Part shown: piece by piece, positions 43,972-52,610 of the stretch | How positions within the stretch are numbered: position 1 is the first letter of the stretch | Layout: each line of letters begins with the position of its first letter | Assembly: GCF_011947285.1 (NCBI RefSeq) | Contig: NZ_JAAOZT010000006.1 | Location: forward strand, 496,001 to 560,000 | Length of the DNA stretch: 64,000 bases | Direction of reading: 5' to 3' | Source: Glaciimonas immobilis | GTDB lineage: Bacteria; Pseudomonadota; Gammaproteobacteria; Burkholderiales; Burkholderiaceae_D | Translations under genes and position numbers: made by a program | The notes under the pieces: model-generated | Databases searched by the model: none | What the model was told of the DNA's origin: nothing | The model's input: only the letters and a program-made list of their open reading frames with translations

Positions 43972-44769
43972 ATGAAAAAAAATTGCCTTGTAATACTCGC
44001 GCTACTGCTTAGTATCATCAGCGGCGCATCCGTGAGCGCTTTTGCTGCTGACGTTAAGCTGGGTGCCGGTGACGTTGTCAAAATATCCGTCTTTGATCAT
44101 CCCGATCTGACACTCGAAACCCGCGTTAGCGAAGCGGGCAGCATTTCCTTTCCATTGATCGGTGAGGTTCTGGTTGGCGGCGTCTCCTCCTCACAGGTAG
44201 AAAAAAAAATCGCCACCTTGCTGGAGACCGGCAGCTTTATCCACAACGCCCAAGTCAATTTGATCGTCACTTTGATGCAAAGTCAGCAGGTATCGGTACT
44301 AGGGCAGATCAATCGTCCGGGCCGCTATCCGATAGACGGGCGCCGCAGCCTTACCGACATTCTGGCGCTGGCCGGTGGTGGCAATGCAGATGCAGCGGAT
44401 ACCGTTACCTTGCTACGCACACGTGACGGCAAAACCACCAAAGAAATCATCGATCTGATCGAGATGGTCCGTTCCGCCAACATGCAAACCAACCAGGACC
44501 TGGCGGGCGGCGATATTATTTACGTCGAGCGCGCACCGCGCTTCTATATTTATGGGGAAGTTCAGCGTCCAGGCACGTATCGCCTGGAGCGTGACATGAC
44601 AGTATTGCAGGCGCTATCGGTCGGTGGTGGCCTGAACCAGCGCGGAACCGCACGCGGTGTGCGTTTGAAACGCCGTGATGAAAAAGGCGTGCTGCATGAA
44701 ATTGTTGCGAAGCATGATGATCTGGTCGGTCCTGACGACGTCGTGTATGTACAAGAAAGCTTGTTTTGA
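43972..44769 (+). CDS. epsE: Polysaccharide export protein EpsE (Wza-like)
   Basis: EpsE is the outer-membrane/periplasmic export channel component for the exopolysaccharide. The 265-residue protein has a signal peptide (LALLLSIISGASVSAFA), a Poly_export domain (KLGAGDVVKISVFDHPDLTL), and two SLBB-type segments (QVSVLGQINRPGRYPIDG and FYIYGEVQRPGTYRLERD). There is no lipobox Cys, unlike classical Wza. The ATG at 43972 starts the signal peptide; the longer upstream frame runs through the tandem repeats and is rejected. It is the last gene of the epsL-epsD-epsE group. Confidence 0.9.
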   Translation: MKKNCLVILALLLSIISGASVSAFAADVKLGAGDVVKISVFDHPDLTLETRVSEAGSISFPLIGEVLVGGVSSSQVEKKIATLLETGSFIHNAQVNLIVTLMQSQQVSVLGQINRPGRYPIDGRRSLTDILALAGGGNADAADTVTLLRTRDGKTTKEIIDLIEMVRSANMQTNQDLAGGDIIYVERAPRFYIYGEVQRPGTYRLERDMTVLQALSVGGGLNQRGTARGVRLKRRDEKGVLHEIVAKHDDLVGPDDVVYVQESLF

Positions 44770-44871
44770 TTGTTTGCAAGGGCGGGCAATCTCTCATGCC
44801 AACTCTTAAAGCTACGCCGCGCACCGACACCCGCAACGTAAATAAATTGTAGGCATGGCTAATAGAAGAAA

Positions 44872-44924
44872 TATCAGGAAAGGTAGGTATTGGTAGGTTT
44901 ACTGATACTTATATTTCCTATAAT
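44872..44924 (+). promoter_or_regulatory. 36-bp motif copy 3 with TATAAT box, upstream of epsF
   Basis: The arms are TATCAG (44872-44877) and CTGATA (44902-44907): both differ from the other copies at the paired position, so the inverted symmetry is kept. GTAGG occurs at 44883 and 44893, 10 bp apart. TATAAT (44919-44924) follows after 11 bases. The leader to epsF at 45131 would be about 200 bases. It contains a nested inverted repeat, TGTCAT (44951) with ATGACA (44986) around GCGG/CCGC. The remaining part of the 361-base spacer has no gene. Confidence 0.8.
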
Positions 44925-45130
44925 TAAATCCTTTCGTATATCAACATCACTGTCATGGGCGAGGCTTAATGCGGAGGTCCGCTATATGACACGCTACCGC
45001 ATCTGACTGCCCATTTTGTTTCTGAAATTCTTATCGGCGATTGATACAAGTCACGCATTTTTCAAACATTTTGATGTTGCTTTAAGTCTTATATCCGCCT
45101 GAATGCACCTTTATGTTTCGAGAGTAAATA

Positions 45131-46537
45131 ATGAATTTCACCCAATTTTTGCTTATCCTGCGCGCCCGTTACAAAATCATTCTCATCACGTTGGCGGCCA
45201 CCGTCGTCATTACGTTGTTAGTGAGTCTGATCATGCCCAATACTTATAAAGCTACCACTTCACTGGTTCTCAACTATAAGGGGATAGACCCTGTGACAGG
45301 AATTGCGCTGCCAGCGCTGCTGATGCCAGGATATATGGCGACACAAGTCGATATTATCAGCAGCCGCACTGTGGCTTTAAGAGTGGTCGACGATCTTAAG
45401 CTAATCGATAGTCCTGCCGTGCAGGCGCAATTTTTTGCAGCAACCAAGGGACAGGGCACTATTCGGGACTGGCTTGCAGAGGCACTACAGAAGAAGATGG
45501 AGGTTGCACCTTCGCGAGAAAGCAGTGTGATCGAAATCGGTTTCAAGGGATCTGACCCCCAATTTACGGCAACTATCGCCAATGCTTTTGCTGCAGCTTA
45601 TTTGCAAATTAGTACCCAGCTCAAGGTCGAGCCCTCGCAAAAAGCATCCGGTTATATCACTGACCAAATCAAAGGGTTACGTCAGAAGCTGGAAATCACG
45701 CAAAACAGATTATCGGCTTACCAGAAATTGCACGGTATTGTGAACGCAGATAATCGCATTGATGTTGAAGCGGCCCGCCTTGGCGATTTATCCAGTCAAT
45801 TGGTGCAAGCGCAGGCACAGTCCATGGAAGCCAGTTCACGCCAACGTCAGACGCAAGGCAATGGCAATGTTTCTCCGGATGTATTGGCCAACCCGTTAAT
45901 TCAGAACCTCAAATCCACCTTGTCGCTTGCAGAAGCTAAATTTGCCGATACCTCGCAACAACTGGGATCCAATCATCCGCAATATAAATCGGCCAAATCC
46001 GAAATTGAAAAGTTGCGCGTAAATCTAGACGAACAAATAAAACTGGCAAGCGGTGGTGTTGCTGGCAATGCCCGTATTTTCCAGCAACGTGAAGCGGAAA
46101 TTCGTGCTGCCCTTGCGGCACAAAAGAGTACGGTCATCGCTTTGAATGGCACGCGGGATGAATTCAAGGTCCTGACGGCCGAGATGGAAAGTGCGCAACG
46201 GGCCTACGAAGGCGCTGCGCTGCGCTATAACCAGACCAATATGGAAGGGCAATCTAACCAGTCCGACATTGCGGTACTTACTACTGCAATTGCCCCCATT
46301 TTGCCAGCAGGTCCTAAAGTCTTGCTCAATACCCTGGTTGCGGTCTTTTTAGGCACTCTGTTAGGACTGGCCTTTAGTTTGCTGGCCGAGCTAAGGAACC
46401 GGCGCATACGCTCTATAGACGATCTGATGGAGATATTAAATGTGCCGGTACTCGGTGTGCTGCAGTGGAGTTCGCCCCAGCCACAGCGCATTAAATTTTA
46501 TAAACGGGTATTGGGCCACAACCCAAAACTCAATTGA
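45131..46537 (+). CDS. epsF: Chain length determinant protein EpsF (Wzz-like)
   Basis: EpsF is an inner-membrane polysaccharide co-polymerase that sets chain length. The 468-residue protein has membrane helices at residues 18-36 and about 395-420, a Wzz domain after the first helix, long coiled-coil helices between ([19 protein letters not shown]), and the Pro-rich [16 protein letters not shown] motif before the second helix. epsG follows 3 bases after its stop. With the motif promoter upstream, it probably starts the long eps operon that runs to about 57.9 kb. Confidence 0.9.
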   Translation: MNFTQFLLILRARYKIILITLAATVVITLLVSLIMPNTYKATTSLVLNYKGIDPVTGIALPALLMPGYMATQVDIISSRTVALRVVDDLKLIDSPAVQAQFFAATKGQGTIRDWLAEALQKKMEVAPSRESSVIEIGFKGSDPQFTATIANAFAAAYLQISTQLKVEPSQKASGYITDQIKGLRQKLEITQNRLSAYQKLHGIVNADNRIDVEAARLGDLSSQLVQAQAQSMEASSRQRQTQGNGNVSPDVLANPLIQNLKSTLSLAEAKFADTSQQLGSNHPQYKSAKSEIEKLRVNLDEQIKLASGGVAGNARIFQQREAEIRAALAAQKSTVIALNGTRDEFKVLTAEMESAQRAYEGAALRYNQTNMEGQSNQSDIAVLTTAIAPILPAGPKVLLNTLVAVFLGTLLGLAFSLLAELRNRRIRSIDDLMEILNVPVLGVLQWSSPQPQRIKFYKRVLGHNPKLN

Positions 46538-46540
46538 ATC

Positions 46541-47428
46541 ATGGATCGCCAGATGAACCAACCTATCGCGAGTGATTTAGTCTCACCGTTCAATCCAGTA
46601 CGTGAATCGAGCATAGGCCACCTTTTGCTCGACATTGGAAAGATTACCTTTGCGGATGTAGAGGAGATCGTGCGCAAGCAAAAAGAAACGGGTATGCGCT
46701 TCGGTGAAGCGGCGCAAAGTCTGGGTCTCATTACCGAGGCTGACATTCAGCTGGTCCTGGCGCGACAATTTGATTATTCCTATCTACAACCTGGCTTGGC
46801 AAACTTCGCGCCTGAACTGGTCACTATTTACCAGCCATTTAGTGAACAAGCTGAAATACTGCGCACTATCCGGAGTCAGCTAATGCTGCGCTGGTTCACC
46901 GGCGCCCGCAAAACTCTGGCTATCGTCAGTGTCAATTCGGGTGACGGTTCAAGCTTGTTTGCAGCCAACCTCGCGGTCGTTTTTTCTCAACTAGGCGAGC
47001 AAACGTTACTGGTGGATGCCAACTTGCGCACGCCGCGCCAGCATAAAATATTCAACCTTTCAGGCAAGCAAGGTCTGTCGGATATTCTGGGCGGACGGGC
47101 AGATCTGGACGCGATTGCCGAAGTGGATTACTTTGATAAATTATCCGTACTGCAGGCTGGCACATTGCCACCCAATCCACAGGAGCTGATTAGTCGCAGA
47201 ACGTTTGATGCTTTCAATACCAGTGTAAGCAAATTATTTGATATCGTCATTTACGATGTTCCAACCTTCTCGGTAGGTGCGGATGCCTTAGGGATAGCTG
47301 CCAAGGCTGGTGGCGTCCTGCTGTTAGCGTGTAAAGATCGGACCAGGTATGCCGATATCAAGGCAGCCGCGGATCAGTTTAGCCGTATTGGTGTCGAGGT
47401 GGTTGGCTCGGTGATGGTCGATTTCTAA
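46541..47428 (+). CDS. epsG: Chain length determinant-associated kinase homologue EpsG, P-loop Lys missing
   Basis: EpsG is the cytoplasmic tyrosine-kinase-like partner of EpsF. The 295-residue protein has an N-terminal MshEN-like segment (IGHLLLDIGKITFADVEEIV) and a ParA/BY-kinase-like ATPase fold. The P-loop reads SVNSGDGSSLFAANLA, with Ser where the invariant Lys of GxGK(S/T) should be. The Walker A' reads LLVDANLRTPRQH with Asn in place of the second Asp. There is no C-terminal tyrosine cluster. ATP binding or kinase activity may therefore be weak or absent; a structural role with EpsF is possible. Its stop overlaps the xrtB ATG by one base. Confidence 0.88.
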   Translation: MDRQMNQPIASDLVSPFNPVRESSIGHLLLDIGKITFADVEEIVRKQKETGMRFGEAAQSLGLITEADIQLVLARQFDYSYLQPGLANFAPELVTIYQPFSEQAEILRTIRSQLMLRWFTGARKTLAIVSVNSGDGSSLFAANLAVVFSQLGEQTLLVDANLRTPRQHKIFNLSGKQGLSDILGGRADLDAIAEVDYFDKLSVLQAGTLPPNPQELISRRTFDAFNTSVSKLFDIVIYDVPTFSVGADALGIAAKAGGVLLLACKDRTRYADIKAAADQFSRIGVEVVGSVMVDF

Positions 47429-48342
47429 TGTCACAAGCGCAGACTTTTAAAGGTGTGACGACCTGCTCGCCATGGAAAGAAATGCTGTTGGCGTGGTGGC
47501 CCCTGATAGTGGGTTTGCTGGTGCTGTACGTCCCAACTTTTTTTGGTCTTGCAACCGGCATATGGAGTACTGAAGGTTATGCGCATGGCCCCATCATTCT
47601 CAGTCTGTCACTGTGGATGATTGTCCGAAACTGGCCCGCCATGTTGAAGGCCAGCAAAGGGAAATCGGGCGCAGTGGCCGGTTGGCCAATCAGCATATTG
47701 GGTTTGCTGCTCTACTGCGTTGGACGCTCTCAAGGTATTTTGATGTTTGAGATAGCTTCTTTTATTGTGCTATTAGTAGGTATTGTGTTGATCATATGGG
47801 GAGCAAGTGCGATAAAAGTTCAATGGTTTCCATTTTTTTTTATGCTATTCATGATTCCACTATTTGGAGGAATTGTTGCGACACTGACTTTGCCCATGAA
47901 GATAGCTGTTTCGTACGTGACGGAAAATATTTTGTTTTATGCGGGATATCCGATTGGACGCAGCGGGGTGATTTTGCAAATCGGACAATACCAATTAATG
48001 GTGGCGGACGCGTGCGCTGGCTTGCAAACCTTGCTAAGCCTTGAAGCGCTTGGATTGTTTTATCTGAACATCACACGGCACACTTCGGTTTTCCGAAATG
48101 TAACGCTGGGCCTTCTGATAATACCTATTTCGTTTACTGCCAATGTCGTTCGCGTTATGACGTTGACCTTAATAACCTACCATTTTGGTGATGCGATCGG
48201 GCAAGGGTTCTTGCATGGATTTGCGGGAATTCTGTTGTTTCTCAGCGCTTTAGCGCTAATTGTCGGTGTGGATACATTGCTGCAATTTATGGTGAAAGTG
48301 CATACCTCGAAACATGTCGCGCTCGAAAGGCTCCAATCATGA
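47428..48342 (+). CDS. xrtB: Exosortase B
   Basis: Exosortases are membrane transpeptidase-like enzymes that cut and process PEP-CTERM proteins. The 304-residue protein has about eight membrane segments. The catalytic set is visible: Cys196 in MVADACAGLQTLLSLEALGL, Arg242 in FTANVVRVMTLTL and His263 in GFLHGFAGILLF. The genes around it (epsL, D, E, F, G, I) mark it as the XrtB/EpsH type. Candidate substrates are at 29040 and 40606. The start overlaps the epsG stop, and the stop overlaps the epsI ATG (ATGA). Confidence 0.95.
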   Translation: MSQAQTFKGVTTCSPWKEMLLAWWPLIVGLLVLYVPTFFGLATGIWSTEGYAHGPIILSLSLWMIVRNWPAMLKASKGKSGAVAGWPISILGLLLYCVGRSQGILMFEIASFIVLLVGIVLIIWGASAIKVQWFPFFFMLFMIPLFGGIVATLTLPMKIAVSYVTENILFYAGYPIGRSGVILQIGQYQLMVADACAGLQTLLSLEALGLFYLNITRHTSVFRNVTLGLLIIPISFTANVVRVMTLTLITYHFGDAIGQGFLHGFAGILLFLSALALIVGVDTLLQFMVKVHTSKHVALERLQS

Positions 48343-49019
48343 GCCGGCCATTCTTCATTTGTCTAATATTAGGTTGCCTGATGATCGTATCTGCAGGTGC
48401 TACGCGGATCATGACACCGACCCACTTCCTGTCAAAAAATCGTCCCGCTTTCGATCTTGAGAATATCGTCCCAGTTAAATTTGGACGATGGGTAGAGGAA
48501 AAGAATGCAGTGACGGCGGTCGTAGACCCGGAGGCTGTGGAACTTATGAATAAGCTCTACGCGCAAACGCTGTCGCGGACTTACGTCAATGATAAAGGTG
48601 AGAGGGTCATGCTATCGATCGCATATGGAGTCGATCAGCGAAACGGCCTGGAATTGCACCGTCCTGAAGTGTGCTATCCGTCACAGGGTTTTCAGATTAA
48701 CTCAAATCGCCTAAGTGTTTTGGCCACACCGAAAGGTGAAATTGTCGTTACCCGTCTGGAAACGAGCCGGATAGGCCGATCTGAACCAGTTACTTATTGG
48801 ACTACGATTGGTGATAAGGTTACTACCGGCGGGATCGATAAAAAAATGCTTGAACTCCGATTCGGACTCAAGGGTGTCATTCCCGACGGACTTCTTTTTA
48901 GAGTCTCTTCTGTAGATAAAGATACTACTCGGGCATTTTCGACTCAAGATTTATTTGTCAATTCTCTTTTCATTGAACTGTCATCACAAAATACGAAACG
49001 GTTAATGGGGTTGGGTTAG
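48339..49019 (+). CDS. epsI: EpsI family exosortase-associated protein
   Basis: EpsI proteins accompany, or are fused to, exosortases; their role is not established. The 226-residue protein has an N-terminal membrane anchor ([17 protein letters not shown]) and a periplasmic domain with the family motif [16 protein letters not shown] (about residues 108-123). The later [15 protein letters not shown] and [17 protein letters not shown] also match the family. It overlaps xrtB by four bases, so the two are translationally coupled. Confidence 0.92.
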   Translation: MSRPFFICLILGCLMIVSAGATRIMTPTHFLSKNRPAFDLENIVPVKFGRWVEEKNAVTAVVDPEAVELMNKLYAQTLSRTYVNDKGERVMLSIAYGVDQRNGLELHRPEVCYPSQGFQINSNRLSVLATPKGEIVVTRLETSRIGRSEPVTYWTTIGDKVTTGGIDKKMLELRFGLKGVIPDGLLFRVSSVDKDTTRAFSTQDLFVNSLFIELSSQNTKRLMGLG

Positions 49020-49104
49020 TTCAACTTTTTTTATTGACGCACCTGATGTCGATAAACTTAGTACTCTATTTCTATCCGTATTATTTAAAATCCACATATC
49101 GCAT

Positions 49105-50190
49105 ATGACTAAAATTGCATTAATTACTGGCGTCACCGGCCAAGATGGTGCCTATTTGGCAGAGTTCCTTTTAAAAAAAGGTTACATAGTCCATGGCATC
49201 AAGCGGCGATCCTCTCTTTTCAATACCGATCGTATTGATAATTTGTACCAGGATCCGCATGTATCGAACCGTAATTTTATTTTACATTACGGTGACCTGA
49301 CTGATTCGACCAATTTGTTACGCATCGTCCAGCAAGTACAGCCCGACGAAATTTATAACCTCGCCGCGATGAGTCACGTTGCCGTCAGTTTTGATACGCC
49401 GGAATATACGGCGAATGCGGACGGTATTGGAACGCTACGGATTCTGGAAGCGATTCGAATTCTTGGCCTTGAAAAGAAAACACGCTTTTATCAGGCTTCA
49501 ACTTCTGAGCTGTATGGACTGGTTCAGGAAACGCCACAAAAAGAAACCACGCCTTTTTATCCGCGCAGTCCGTATGCCGTCGCCAAGCTCTACGCTTACT
49601 GGATCACGGTCAACTACCGCGAAGCTTATGGAATGTATGCTTGCAATGGCATCCTATTCAATCATGAAAGTCCATTGCGTGGAGAGACTTTCGTTACCCG
49701 CAAGATTACCCGTGCACTTGCCCGCATACAGCTGGGTCTACAAGATTGTCTCTATCTCGGCAATATGGATTCTTTACGTGACTGGGGACATGCAAAAGAC
49801 TATGTCGAAATGCAGTGGTTAATGCTGCAGCAAGAACAGGCGGAAGACTTTGTAATTGCTACAGGCGTGCAATACAGCGTACGCGATTTTGTTGATGCCG
49901 CAGCGCATGAACTTGGTATGCGAATCCAATGGAAAGGTCAAGGTATCGATGAGGTCGGCATCGATCAAAATGGCAAAACCATAGTCAAAGTGGATCCACG
50001 TTATTTCCGTCCAACAGAGGTAGAAACGCTGCTCGGAGATCCAACTAAGGCGAAAGAGAAACTGGGATGGACGCCGAAAACCACTTTCCAGGAATTAGTT
50101 TCCGAAATGGTTCGTGAAGACATGAAGAGTGCAGAGCGCGACGAATTGGTTAAGAAGCACGGATTTGATACCTTTGATTATCATGAGTAA
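49105..50190 (+). CDS. gmd: GDP-mannose 4,6-dehydratase
   Basis: Gmd converts GDP-mannose to GDP-4-keto-6-deoxy-mannose, the first step to GDP-L-fucose. The 361-residue short-chain dehydrogenase-like enzyme has the NAD(P)-binding [20 protein letters not shown], then [16 protein letters not shown], and the active-site YxxxK in [12 protein letters not shown] (Tyr156, Lys160). Length is normal. It follows epsI after 85 bases and overlaps or abuts fcl, which uses its product. Confidence 0.96.
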   Translation: MTKIALITGVTGQDGAYLAEFLLKKGYIVHGIKRRSSLFNTDRIDNLYQDPHVSNRNFILHYGDLTDSTNLLRIVQQVQPDEIYNLAAMSHVAVSFDTPEYTANADGIGTLRILEAIRILGLEKKTRFYQASTSELYGLVQETPQKETTPFYPRSPYAVAKLYAYWITVNYREAYGMYACNGILFNHESPLRGETFVTRKITRALARIQLGLQDCLYLGNMDSLRDWGHAKDYVEMQWLMLQQEQAEDFVIATGVQYSVRDFVDAAAHELGMRIQWKGQGIDEVGIDQNGKTIVKVDPRYFRPTEVETLLGDPTKAKEKLGWTPKTTFQELVSEMVREDMKSAERDELVKKHGFDTFDYHE

Positions 50191-50197
50191 TGGGGCT

Positions 50198-51193
50198 ATG
50201 GAAAATAACGCCAAAATTTATGTAGCGGGCCATCGCGGTATGGTGGGCTCGGCCATACTGCGCAACCTTAAAAATAAAGGCTTTGGAAATACCCATACGC
50301 GCACCCATGCCGAACTGGATCTTTCCGATCAGGCCGCTACAGAGGCTTTTTTTTCCGACGAAAAGCCAGAGTACGTTTTCCTAGCTGCAGCGAAGGTCGG
50401 GGGCATCCTCGCCAACCAGAGTTTTCCGGCCACGTTTATCCGCGATAATCTGGCGATACAAACCAATGTTATCCATGCGGCATACAAAAATAGCGTCAAG
50501 CGTCTGATATTTCTTGGATCCAGCTGTATCTATCCTAAGTTGGCGCCGCAACCGATGAAGGAAGAATATTTATTAACCGGATCGCTAGAGGCGACAAACC
50601 GGCCTTATGCTTTGGCCAAAATAGCTGGCATTGAAATGTGTTGGAGTTATAACCGCCAATTCGGGACTAAATATCTGGCGGTAATGCCCACCAATTTGTA
50701 TGGCCCCGGTGACAATTACGACCTCTCTAACAGTCACGTTATACCTGCACTCATCAAAAAGTTTCATGAGGCAAAACTAGCGAATGCGAGCGAAGTCGTA
50801 GTCTGGGGTACAGGCACACCGAGAAGAGAGTTCCTGTATAGCGAGGATATGGCAGATGCCTGCGTTTTTTTGATGAATCAGGACGAGGAAACCTACACTA
50901 ATTCGCTTGGAAGTGCTGACATCGAGAGCAGTCTTTTCGCGCCCCCGTTGATCAATATCGGTGTTGGTCATGATGTGACGATCACTGAAGTCGCACAAAT
51001 TATTGGGCAGGTTGTTGGCTATCAAGGCGATATAACTTTTGACGTATCTAAGCCGGATGGCACCCCCAGAAAGCTGATGTGTGTTTCCAAACTCACTAGG
51101 ATGGGTTGGACCGCAACAACTACATTGTTGGATGGGTTAGCAATGGCTTACCAGGATTTTAAGATAGCTGGTCACATTGGCGGCAAAGAGTAA
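50198..51193 (+). CDS. fcl: GDP-L-fucose synthase
   Basis: Fcl epimerises and reduces the Gmd product to GDP-L-fucose. The 331-residue enzyme has IYVAGHRGMVGSAILRNL at the N terminus, FLGSSCIYPKLAPQPMKEEY and the YxxxK pair in RPYALAKIAGIEM (Tyr137, Lys141). The Met at 50198 (MENNAKIYVAG) starts at the usual place; the ATG at 50183, overlapping the gmd stop, is an alternative. Together with gmd it indicates fucose or a derivative in the polysaccharide. Confidence 0.95.
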   Translation: MENNAKIYVAGHRGMVGSAILRNLKNKGFGNTHTRTHAELDLSDQAATEAFFSDEKPEYVFLAAAKVGGILANQSFPATFIRDNLAIQTNVIHAAYKNSVKRLIFLGSSCIYPKLAPQPMKEEYLLTGSLEATNRPYALAKIAGIEMCWSYNRQFGTKYLAVMPTNLYGPGDNYDLSNSHVIPALIKKFHEAKLANASEVVVWGTGTPRREFLYSEDMADACVFLMNQDEETYTNSLGSADIESSLFAPPLINIGVGHDVTITEVAQIIGQVVGYQGDITFDVSKPDGTPRKLMCVSKLTRMGWTATTTLLDGLAMAYQDFKIAGHIGGKE

Positions 51194-51199
51194 TTTTCC

Positions 51200-52609
51200 A
51201 TGAACGCGACTTTATCCTATTTACTATCTGCCGCTCCATTTTTCTTAGCGCTATTTGTTGCCTTAGCGGGCGCTACTTTGGTCGTCACCGGTGCAACAAA
51301 ACCATGGTGGGGCGTTGCTGCCTATCTCGCTCTGCTTTTTTATTTTCCAAATGCATCTTGGGGTATCGTTGATCAGATAGATAATTCGAGTTTTTACAAT
51401 AGGGGCACGGGTATATTTTTTTTCTCGGCTATTAATATTTTTTTGTTCGGCCTGGTAGTTCAGACTTTTGTAGGACGCACCTGGACTAATACGCCTCCAA
51501 TTACACACAATTTGAAAATTCCCGCTTTGCTTTTTGGGCTGATATTACTGGGAAATATCTTGATCGGCAGTATGTACGATCAGGTTCATTGGTACGATAT
51601 TGTTGCGTACAGCGGTTTGATGAATGTCGCCAATTTCATGTTTGCCTTTTACGTTTTTACCTCTTGCGTAAAAGAGGCTGAAGACCTTAAAAAGCTTATT
51701 AACGTTTTGCTTTTTTGTGCTGTAACGCGCGGAATTTGGGGCCTTGTTCGTTTTGTTGCATTGGGTGGGGATCCAGCAAACTTCTATTCCAATTTTCAGC
51801 ATATTGATGTCAAGTTAACGTTCTTCGATATCAACGATACCTTGATTGCCATGCTCGCTCTTTTCATTATTGCTTGGCGTCTCTCTATCGATCAAATATC
51901 TAAAACACCTATTCGCATCGCGTATTACGCTATTGTCGGGCTTGAGCTATTCATTATCGTATTTTCCTGCCGTCGTACGGCATGGGGAGGGCTGGCGCTT
52001 GCGGCATTGCTGTTCTCTTTTTGTCAGAAAAAAAACGTGCGCTATCGTTTAATCGCTGGTTACTTGTTAGGCGGATTACCGCTGCTGGTATATAAAATGT
52101 TGCAGCGTTCTGTACAAAGTGTTCATCAGGGTTCCCTTATAGAGCGACTGTTTCCTGATGTCGCATCTGGAGGTGGCTTAAACTTTACGACAGGTCGTTT
52201 TTCAGAACTCTTTGCCGCTTTTTTAACCTGGAAAGAAAGTCCTTGGCTAGGATTGGGCGCTTGGGGCAGATACAGCGGTTTTCGATTTTCAGAATTAGCT
52301 TGGCATCACGGTAATTTCGGATGGATGCATAGTGGCGTGATGCATCTTGCGCTTAAAAGCGGCCTACTCGGTGTCGCGATTTCACTTGCAGCTTTTGTTG
52401 GTGTTATACGTTTTTCGTTAAAAGTAAAAGGTGGCATGGCATCTTTTGAACTTTGTCTACTGATGGGGGGGCTGGCCGGAATATTGTTTATGCTACCAAA
52501 TTGGTTAATCGGAACGCCGGTTATTGAATTTAGAACGATGCAGTTGATGGCATTTACGTTTGCGCTTCCCTATATGGCCTACACAATCTCACAAAAAATA
52601 AAGGGATAG
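51200..52609 (+). CDS. O-antigen ligase/polymerase family membrane protein
   Basis: This 469-residue protein has about 11-12 membrane segments. A large periplasmic loop carries SELFAAFLTWKESPWLGLGA and the HSGVMHLALKSGLLGVAIS stretch, as in Wzy_C/O-antigen ligase-like proteins. It probably polymerises the repeat units (Wzy role) or transfers them to an acceptor. Context favours polymerase, because it lies between fcl and the flippase gene, one base from the latter. Sequence alone does not separate Wzy from a ligase. Confidence 0.75.
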   Translation: MNATLSYLLSAAPFFLALFVALAGATLVVTGATKPWWGVAAYLALLFYFPNASWGIVDQIDNSSFYNRGTGIFFFSAINIFLFGLVVQTFVGRTWTNTPPITHNLKIPALLFGLILLGNILIGSMYDQVHWYDIVAYSGLMNVANFMFAFYVFTSCVKEAEDLKKLINVLLFCAVTRGIWGLVRFVALGGDPANFYSNFQHIDVKLTFFDINDTLIAMLALFIIAWRLSIDQISKTPIRIAYYAIVGLELFIIVFSCRRTAWGGLALAALLFSFCQKKNVRYRLIAGYLLGGLPLLVYKMLQRSVQSVHQGSLIERLFPDVASGGGLNFTTGRFSELFAAFLTWKESPWLGLGAWGRYSGFRFSELAWHHGNFGWMHSGVMHLALKSGLLGVAISLAAFVGVIRFSLKVKGGMASFELCLLMGGLAGILFMLPNWLIGTPVIEFRTMQLMAFTFALPYMAYTISQKIKG

Positions 52610-52610
52610 C

